A DNA stretch of 10,420 nucleotides, taken from the NCBI GenBank assembly GCA_045807945.1, contig JBJMGI010000024.1:1-10420 (forward strand), written 5' to 3'. Shown piece by piece: positions 5,945 to 10,420 of the stretch (the first letter of the stretch is position 1; every line of letters begins with the position of its first letter). The notes below the pieces were generated by a model, which made no database searches, had not been told where the DNA came from, and saw nothing but the letters and a program-made list of their open reading frames with translations. The translations under genes were made by a program, and so were the position numbers. This DNA is from CAVQGF01 sp045807945. GTDB taxonomy: Bacteria; Acidobacteriota; Terriglobia; Terriglobales; Acidobacteriaceae.

Positions 5945-7024
5945 TTAGCGACAAATCTCGCTTATGGCGCCGAGTGCCCGTTCGCATGCGCCCCGATCAA
6001 CATCCATGTGCGTGACAATCCGGATCTCAGTCGGCGAAATCCCGCTCGCGAGAACATTCTTTTCCATCAGCTTGCGCGTGAACGCGGCTGAGTCCATGCC
6101 GGTACCGCTGATCTCGAACACGATGATGTTGGTCTCAACCTTCTTGGGATCGATCTTGATGCCGCGCAGCTTCGCCAACCCTTCGGCCAGGAACTTCGCA
6201 TTTGCGTGGTCCTCGTGCAGCCGCTTCGGACCTTCTTCCAGCGCGATCAGCCCGGCCGCTGCGAGCACCCCTGCCTGCCGCATCCCTCCGCCGAGCGCCT
6301 TGCGGTAAACACGTGCCTGCTCGATGAATTTCTTTGAGCCGACCAGCAATGAGCCGACCGGGGCTCCGAGCCCCTTCGACAAACAGAACATTACCGAGTC
6401 GAATTTCTTTGTGATCTCCGCGACCGGCTTTCCCAGCGCGACTGAGGCATTGAAGATTCGCGCGCCATCCAAGTGCACGCGCAATCCCATTGCGTGCGCG
6501 CCGTCGCAGATCTCCTCCGCGACCGCCGTCGGATAAACCGTGCCGCCGGCCATGTTGTGGGTGTTCTCCAGTGAAATGAGTCCGGTCTGCGCGCGGTAGT
6601 AGATTCCCGGCGCGATCTTCTTCTTGATCTCGCTCCAGGTCAGGATCCCGTTCTCGCCGAAGATGGTCCGCGGCACGCATCCCGAAAAGAACGAGAGCAT
6701 TCCCATCTCGTAATTAAAGATGTGGCCGCGCTCTTCGCAGATGATCTCCTGCCCGGGCTGGGTATGGATCTTGATTGCGATCGAGTTCCCCATGGAACCG
6801 GTGGGGACAAATATCGCCGCCTCGCGCGCGAAGATCTCCGCCGCGCGCTGCTCCAGTTTGTTGATGGTGGGATCTTCGCCGTAAACGTCATCGCCGACCT
6901 CGGCTTCCGCCATCGCGCGACGCATCGCCGGCGTCGGCTTGGTAACTGTGTCGCTGCGCAGATCGACTACCGCGGCAGTGTGCGTGCGCTCAAGCTGCTC
7001 TGATTTTGTGACAGCAGTGCTCAT
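5945..7024 (-). CDS. ltaE: Low-specificity L-threonine aldolase
   Basis: This 359-aa fold-type I PLP enzyme cleaves L-threonine or L-allo-threonine to glycine and acetaldehyde in the cytoplasm, probably serving glycine supply or threonine breakdown. Visible family motifs are VDLRSDTVTKPT (20-31), GDDVYGEDPTINKLE (44-58), His101 in EERGHIFNYE (PLP-stacking position), SLENTHNMAGG (151-161), HLDGARI with Asp186 pairing with the PLP ring, and SKGLGAPVGS with Lys217 as the Schiff-base lysine. The ATG at 7024 gives an N-terminal extension of about 18 residues before the conserved core. No better internal start exists, although the ribosome site is poor (AAAGAAC). It lies 60 bp after the aminotransferase gene with no terminator-like hairpin between them, so read-through from hemW is possible. 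All catalytic residues that I can check are present. Confidence 0.94.
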   Translation of the reverse strand: MSTAVTKSEQLERTHTAAVVDLRSDTVTKPTPAMRRAMAEAEVGDDVYGEDPTINKLEQRAAEIFAREAAIFVPTGSMGNSIAIKIHTQPGQEIICEERGHIFNYEMGMLSFFSGCVPRTIFGENGILTWSEIKKKIAPGIYYRAQTGLISLENTHNMAGGTVYPTAVAEEICDGAHAMGLRVHLDGARIFNASVALGKPVAEITKKFDSVMFCLSKGLGAPVGSLLVGSKKFIEQARVYRKALGGGMRQAGVLAAAGLIALEEGPKRLHEDHANAKFLAEGLAKLRGIKIDPKKVETNIIVFEISGTGMDSAAFTRKLMEKNVLASGISPTEIRIVTHMDVDRGACERALGAISEICR

Positions 7025-7084
7025 ATCGTTCTTTAAGTCTATTCCATCACGAGGTGGTTCGACGTGGGCTGGACCTGCGCAAGC

Positions 7085-8440
7085 TCAGCTCAGCAGCTCC
7101 GCAATTGCTTCCGCAAAGATGCGCGTGTGGCAATCGACATCCTCCTCTGTAGTCGCTGGGGACATCAGCGCCATGTTGTGGAAGGGAGTAAGCAAGACAC
7201 CCCGATTCAACGCGTGCAGATGCATATAGCGCTCGAGTTCAAAATCTGCAGCCGCTGCTGCCTGGCCACCGTTTTTGGGAGGCTCTTCGCAGAACAGGTA
7301 CTCCGCCCGGCAACCCAGTCGCGTCACATGCCACGGCACGCCGGCATCGGCAATGGCCGCCGCTGCACCGTTGATGAATCGCTCCGCGAGCGGGATCATG
7401 TGAGCGAACGCGTCCTCAGTGAGAACACTCTGCAGCGTGGCTCTCATCGCGGCTAGCGACAATGCATTTGCTGCGAGCGTTCCGCCGATACCGCCGGTAT
7501 CGCAATCGGCAGTCTGGATTCGCGCGCTGATGCGCTCAGCGATTTCCTGGGTGAATCCGTAAGCCGCGCCGGGGATACCGCCCCCGATCGGCTTGCCGAT
7601 CACCAAAAAATCGGGCTCAAGCTCCTGTGCCTTGGTAAAACCGCCAGGGCCGGCACAGATCGTGTGGGTCTCGTCAATGATCAGCAAAGTGCCGTGCTTT
7701 CGCGTAAGCTCCCGCAGCGCATCGTGGAACCCCGGCTCGGGATGCACGATCCCGACATTGGTCAGTGCGGGTTCAGCCAGGACGCACGAGATATCGCCGG
7801 ATGCTAGCGCACGCTTGGTCCCATCGATGTCGTTGAATTCAACTACTTCCGTTGTCACAGCTGGGTTCACCGGTGGACCGATGTTTCCGCGCCTCGCCGC
7901 ACCTCGTCCCGAGCTGTCCAGCGTGATGAAGCTCTCATCCACCGTTCCGTGGTAGCACCAATTGAAGACCAATATTTTGTTGCGTTGCGTGATCTCGCGC
8001 GCAATGCGGATCGAAAACCGGTTCGCGTCCGTCGCGGTCAGCGCAAATTGCCATACCGGCAGACCGAAGCGGCGGGTTAACTCTTCCCCGACCCATATCG
8101 CATCCTCCGTCGGCAGCATGAAGGTGATGCCGTTCTGCATCCGCTCGGTCGCCGCGCTGATTGTCGGCCCGGGGGAGTGCCCCGTCATCGCGCCGGTATC
8201 GCCAAGACAGAAATCCACGTACTCGTGACCATCCACATCGAAGAAGTGCGCGCCTGATGCGCGTTCAACAAAGAGTGGGAAGCCGCCGGGCCACTTCTTC
8301 ATCCAGTTCATGGGCACGCCTCCCAGCAGCGAATTCTGCGCGCGGTCGAATAGCGCCCTCGATTTGGGATGGGCAGACGCAAAGCGCTCCTGCTCGCGCC
8401 GCATCAGGTGCGGTAACTTGCTGCGGTTGATCGCAGGCAT
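7085..8440 (-). CDS. Class III PLP aminotransferase related to glutamate-1-semialdehyde aminomutase
   Basis: This 451-aa enzyme has the class III aminotransferase fold. The N-terminal part carries LLGGVPMNWMKKWPGGFPLF and DVDGHEYVDFCLGDTGAMTGH, typical of the glutamate-1-semialdehyde aminomutase branch. DETHTICAGPGG (Asp256 pairs with the PLP ring nitrogen) and VIGKPIGGGIPGAAYG (Lys283, Schiff base) complete the active site. The usual SGTEA phosphate-binding loop reads TATDANRF instead, which marks a subgroup unlikely to be true HemL; the amino donor and acceptor are unknown. I chose ATG 8440 rather than the longer frame reaching 8635, because the extra residues overlap the end of hemW and look non-native. 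The ATG overlaps the hemW stop as TGATG, implying translational coupling. Despite the hemW neighbour, a role in tetrapyrrole synthesis is unproven. Confidence 0.88.
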   Translation of the reverse strand: MPAINRSKLPHLMRREQERFASAHPKSRALFDRAQNSLLGGVPMNWMKKWPGGFPLFVERASGAHFFDVDGHEYVDFCLGDTGAMTGHSPGPTISAATERMQNGITFMLPTEDAIWVGEELTRRFGLPVWQFALTATDANRFSIRIAREITQRNKILVFNWCYHGTVDESFITLDSSGRGAARRGNIGPPVNPAVTTEVVEFNDIDGTKRALASGDISCVLAEPALTNVGIVHPEPGFHDALRELTRKHGTLLIIDETHTICAGPGGFTKAQELEPDFLVIGKPIGGGIPGAAYGFTQEIAERISARIQTADCDTGGIGGTLAANALSLAAMRATLQSVLTEDAFAHMIPLAERFINGAAAAIADAGVPWHVTRLGCRAEYLFCEEPPKNGGQAAAAADFELERYMHLHALNRGVLLTPFHNMALMSPATTEEDVDCHTRIFAEAIAELLS

Positions 8441-9621
8441 CAGGAAGAAACTCCGGAAAGCAGCAGCCTCTCGAAGACGTCGTTGGACAACAGCCGGCCC
8501 TTCGCGGTCAGTGACACCGAACCATCCACCTGGCGCAGAAAGCCTGTGGCTATAAGGGAATTCACCTGCTCCTCTAGCCTGTGAACAGCGCTGCCGTATT
8601 TTTTCGAAAGCCCCTTGAGAGCGACGCCCCGACACAATCTCAGTCCCAGGAAGAACTCTTCTTCCAATGCGCTCTCCTCGGTGACGTCAGTGCGAGTCAA
8701 CCGCGTGCCGGCATCGAATTTTTCAAGCGAATCCGTAGTCGCGAAACGCACCGCATCAAGCGCTCTGGTCGCGCTCGGCAGCATCGAGTGCGCATCCACG
8801 CCAAAGCCTATGTACGGCTCGCGCGTCCAATACTTAAGGTTGTGTTCCGATTCATGCCCCGCCCGCGCAAAGTTGGAGATCTCATATTGCGCAATCCCCC
8901 CCGCGCTCAGCCGCTCGCACGCAAGCTCGTAAAAATCAGCAACATCGTCTTCTTTCGGGACAAAATGGGCGTGATAGCGCTGGCCCCCCGCCAGCAGCTC
9001 TTTGCCCAACCGGGAATCCTCGTCAACCTCGAGCATGTAGACCGAGACGTGCGGCACGCCGCTCGCGATCACGTCTTCGAGTGACGCGATCCAACTCTCG
9101 CGAGTTTGGTGCGGCAAGCCGGCGATAAGGTCCACACTAATCTCGTTGATCCCACCTGCGCGCAGTCGCACAATGTCATCGAGCACGATCTGCCGCGTAT
9201 GCAGCCGGCCCACCGCTCGCGATTCCTGATCGACGAATGATTGCACTCCCAGGCTCACGCGGTTCACACCGCAGCGTAGAAGCGTCCCGATCATTTCCGG
9301 GGTCAGCGTGCCCGGCGCGCACTCCACCGTGACTTCCGCGTCAGGCAAAACTGAGAAACTCCTCCGCACCGAATCAAAGAGCTGCACCAACTGCTCAGGC
9401 GCGAGCGTGCTCGGAGTCCCGCCGCCGAGATATATGGAATCCACTTCGCGCGGCAGCTCCGCATCAAATTCCTGTGCCACCGCCGGCGCGCGCTCCATAT
9501 CGGCGATCACCCGGTCCACGTAGCTTTGCATCTTCGTCCGCGAGAATACGTCGCTGGCAAAGTTGCAGAAGCTGCACTTCGTCCTGCAGAACGGGACGGA
9601 GATGTACACACCTAGCGCCAC
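8440..9621 (-). CDS. hemW: HemW, radical-SAM heme chaperone (coproporphyrinogen III oxidase-like)
   Basis: This 393-aa radical-SAM protein is of the HemW type, which binds heme and delivers it to respiratory enzymes; older annotation calls it oxygen-independent coproporphyrinogen oxidase. It starts MALGVYISVPFCRTKCSFCN with the 4Fe-4S cysteines Cys12, Cys16 and Cys19. SAM-contact motif GGGTPS is at 66-71, followed by NRVSLGVQSF and DLIAGLPHQT. The HNxxYW motif (HNLKYW, 260-265), characteristic of HemW, is present and argues against a genuine HemN, as does the short length. The C-terminal winged-helix part ends in GRLLSNDVFERLL. GTG 9621 is the only start that keeps the conserved N-terminus. 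It has no Shine-Dalgarno, and a TATAAA box lies 8 nt upstream. It is divergent from the ketosynthase gene and coupled to the aminotransferase downstream. Confidence 0.93.
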   Translation of the reverse strand: MALGVYISVPFCRTKCSFCNFASDVFSRTKMQSYVDRVIADMERAPAVAQEFDAELPREVDSIYLGGGTPSTLAPEQLVQLFDSVRRSFSVLPDAEVTVECAPGTLTPEMIGTLLRCGVNRVSLGVQSFVDQESRAVGRLHTRQIVLDDIVRLRAGGINEISVDLIAGLPHQTRESWIASLEDVIASGVPHVSVYMLEVDEDSRLGKELLAGGQRYHAHFVPKEDDVADFYELACERLSAGGIAQYEISNFARAGHESEHNLKYWTREPYIGFGVDAHSMLPSATRALDAVRFATTDSLEKFDAGTRLTRTDVTEESALEEEFFLGLRLCRGVALKGLSKKYGSAVHRLEEQVNSLIATGFLRQVDGSVSLTAKGRLLSNDVFERLLLSGVSS

Positions 9622-9629
9622 GCTTAGAT

Positions 9630-9635
9630 TTTATA
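9630..9635 (-). promoter_or_regulatory. Putative -10 box for hemW (leaderless transcript)
   Basis: The minus strand shows TATAAA, matching the sigma-70 -10 consensus in 5 of 6 positions, ending 8 nt before the GTG start. This would put the transcript start within a few bases of the start codon. A -35 partner is weak: TTGTAA (9656-9661) lies at a long 20-nt spacing. The assignment rests on the box, its position and the absence of a ribosome binding site. Confidence 0.35.
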
Positions 9636-9656
9636 GGGTTGCTATGTCGGCTGGGT

Positions 9657-9662
9657 TACAAT
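9657..9662 (+). promoter_or_regulatory. Putative -10 box for the ketosynthase gene (leaderless transcript)
   Basis: TACAAT matches the -10 consensus in 5 of 6 positions and ends 9 nt before the ATG at 9672, so the expected transcript start is only about 3 nt upstream of the start codon. No Shine-Dalgarno is present (CTCCCACTC precedes the ATG). No good -35 is seen at 16-18 nt. The box overlaps the possible -35 of hemW on the other strand, so the two promoters would compete. Confidence 0.4.
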
Positions 9663-9671
9663 CTCCCACTC

Positions 9672-10420
9672 ATGTCCAAGCGAGTCGTAATCACCGGAAT
9701 GGGCTGCGTAAGCCCTAACGGCATCGGCAATGAAGCGTTCTGCCGCGCCATCCTTGCAGGAAAAAGCGGCGTCAAGCGCGTCACCCGTTTCGACCCCAGC
9801 GAGCTTCCCGTCCAGATCGCGGGCGAGATCCAGGATTTCGACGAATCAAAATGGATCGACGCGAAAGAGCGTAAGCACGTCGGCCGCGTCGTGCCGCTCG
9901 CAGTTGCTGCCGGAACTGAAGCACTGCAGGACGCTAACATCGATTTCGCTACCATGGACATGGACGGCAAGCGCGAGGTCGGCGTCGTCATCGGTTCCGG
10001 CGGCGGCGCGCAGGAGTTCAGCGAAGAGCAGATTCGCCTCTGGCTCACCGGACACATCAAGCAGGTCTCGCTCTTCTCTATCCCCAGCGGCACGATGGGT
10101 ACGCTGTCGAGTGAGATCAGCATGCGCTTCGGCTTCCGCGGCATGAGCCACGTCATCACCACCGGGTGCACCTCTTCTACGGACGCATTCGGCTACTCGC
10201 TTCGCCAGATCCAGGCCGGAGTGCTTCCCATGATCCTGACCGGCGGCGTGGATGCGCCTATCGCACCAGGCATCATGAAGGGCTTCACGCTTATGAAGAT
10301 CATGACCTCCGCATGGAATGAAGAACCGGAGCGCGCATCGCGGCCGTTCTCGAAAGACCGCGACGGCTTCGTTGTAGCCGAGGGCGCGTGGATGTTCTTC
10401 CTCGAAGAACACGAGCACGC
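9672..10420 (+). CDS. Beta-ketoacyl synthase, FabF/ketosynthase-alpha-like (partial, C-terminus cut by window edge)
   Basis: The frame is open from ATG 9672 to the right edge, about 249 residues out of the usual 410 or so. It begins MSKRVVITGMGCVSPNGIGN, the standard start of condensing enzymes, which join malonyl-ACP to an acyl chain. The nucleophile is Cys166 in TTGCTSSTDAFGYSL, followed by GGVDAPIAP (191-199) and RPFSKDRDGFVVAEGA (224-239). The TGCTSxxDA and DAPIxP signatures are the forms I associate with ketosynthase-alpha subunits of type II polyketide systems, whereas ordinary FabF has ACAT/ACAS at the nucleophile. The two catalytic His lie beyond the window. Whether a chain-length factor or ACP follows cannot be seen. 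A divergent FabF paralogue in fatty-acid synthesis is the alternative. Confidence 0.9.
   Translation, partial: MSKRVVITGMGCVSPNGIGNEAFCRAILAGKSGVKRVTRFDPSELPVQIAGEIQDFDESKWIDAKERKHVGRVVPLAVAAGTEALQDANIDFATMDMDGKREVGVVIGSGGGAQEFSEEQIRLWLTGHIKQVSLFSIPSGTMGTLSSEISMRFGFRGMSHVITTGCTSSTDAFGYSLRQIQAGVLPMILTGGVDAPIAPGIMKGFTLMKIMTSAWNEEPERASRPFSKDRDGFVVAEGAWMFFLEEHEH

Noticed and set aside
8441..8635. N-terminal extension of the aminotransferase frame up to 8635
   Set aside because: The extra 65 residues are an alternate reading of the hemW C-terminus without homology-like features. ATG 8440 overlaps the hemW stop in a typical coupling arrangement.

Overview
The window looks like a chromosomal segment of a moderately GC-rich soil-type bacterium, most likely an acidobacterium related to Koribacter. 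This rests on the gene set, on the non-ATG starts and on the style of the intergenic repeats; no rRNA or other phylogenetic marker is present. Ten genes run leftward (minus strand) across about 9.6 kb, and one gene runs rightward at the right edge. No tRNA, rRNA, insertion sequence, CRISPR array or phage gene is visible.

Right part (7085-10420): a divergent pair lies on either side of a 50-bp gap. On the plus strand is a beta-ketoacyl synthase cut by the window edge, whose active-site signature resembles ketosynthase-alpha of type II polyketide systems more than ordinary FabF. On the minus strand is hemW (radical-SAM heme chaperone), translationally coupled through a TGATG overlap to a class III PLP aminotransferase related to glutamate-1-semialdehyde aminomutase. 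Neither divergent gene has a clear Shine-Dalgarno site, and -10-like boxes lie only a few bases from both start codons, which suggests leaderless transcripts.

Middle (4554-7024): a low-specificity L-threonine aldolase is followed 13 nt later by a 47-codon membrane-protein gene with an excellent ribosome binding site, and then by a short/branched-chain acyl-CoA dehydrogenase that starts at TTG.

Left part (1-4433): an exported DUF885 metallopeptidase-like protein is followed by a tight three-gene unit. This is meaB (chaperone GTPase of methylmalonyl-CoA mutase), an AT-richer small lipoprotein, and mce (methylmalonyl-CoA epimerase). Beyond it is tsaB (tRNA threonylcarbamoyladenosine biosynthesis), cut by the left edge. 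The acyl-CoA dehydrogenase, MeaB and Mce fit together in branched-chain amino acid, odd-chain fatty acid or propionate breakdown through methylmalonyl-CoA; the mutase itself is not in the window.

Three gene gaps (623-739, 2590-2666, 4434-4553) are filled largely by hairpin-forming or inverted-repeat elements that look like dispersed intergenic repeats. I found no dramatic new system. The points most worth a second look are the uncalled 47-aa membrane protein, the ketosynthase-alpha-like enzyme, the lipoprotein embedded in the meaB-mce operon, and the repeat elements with a conserved hairpin position but different stem sequence.
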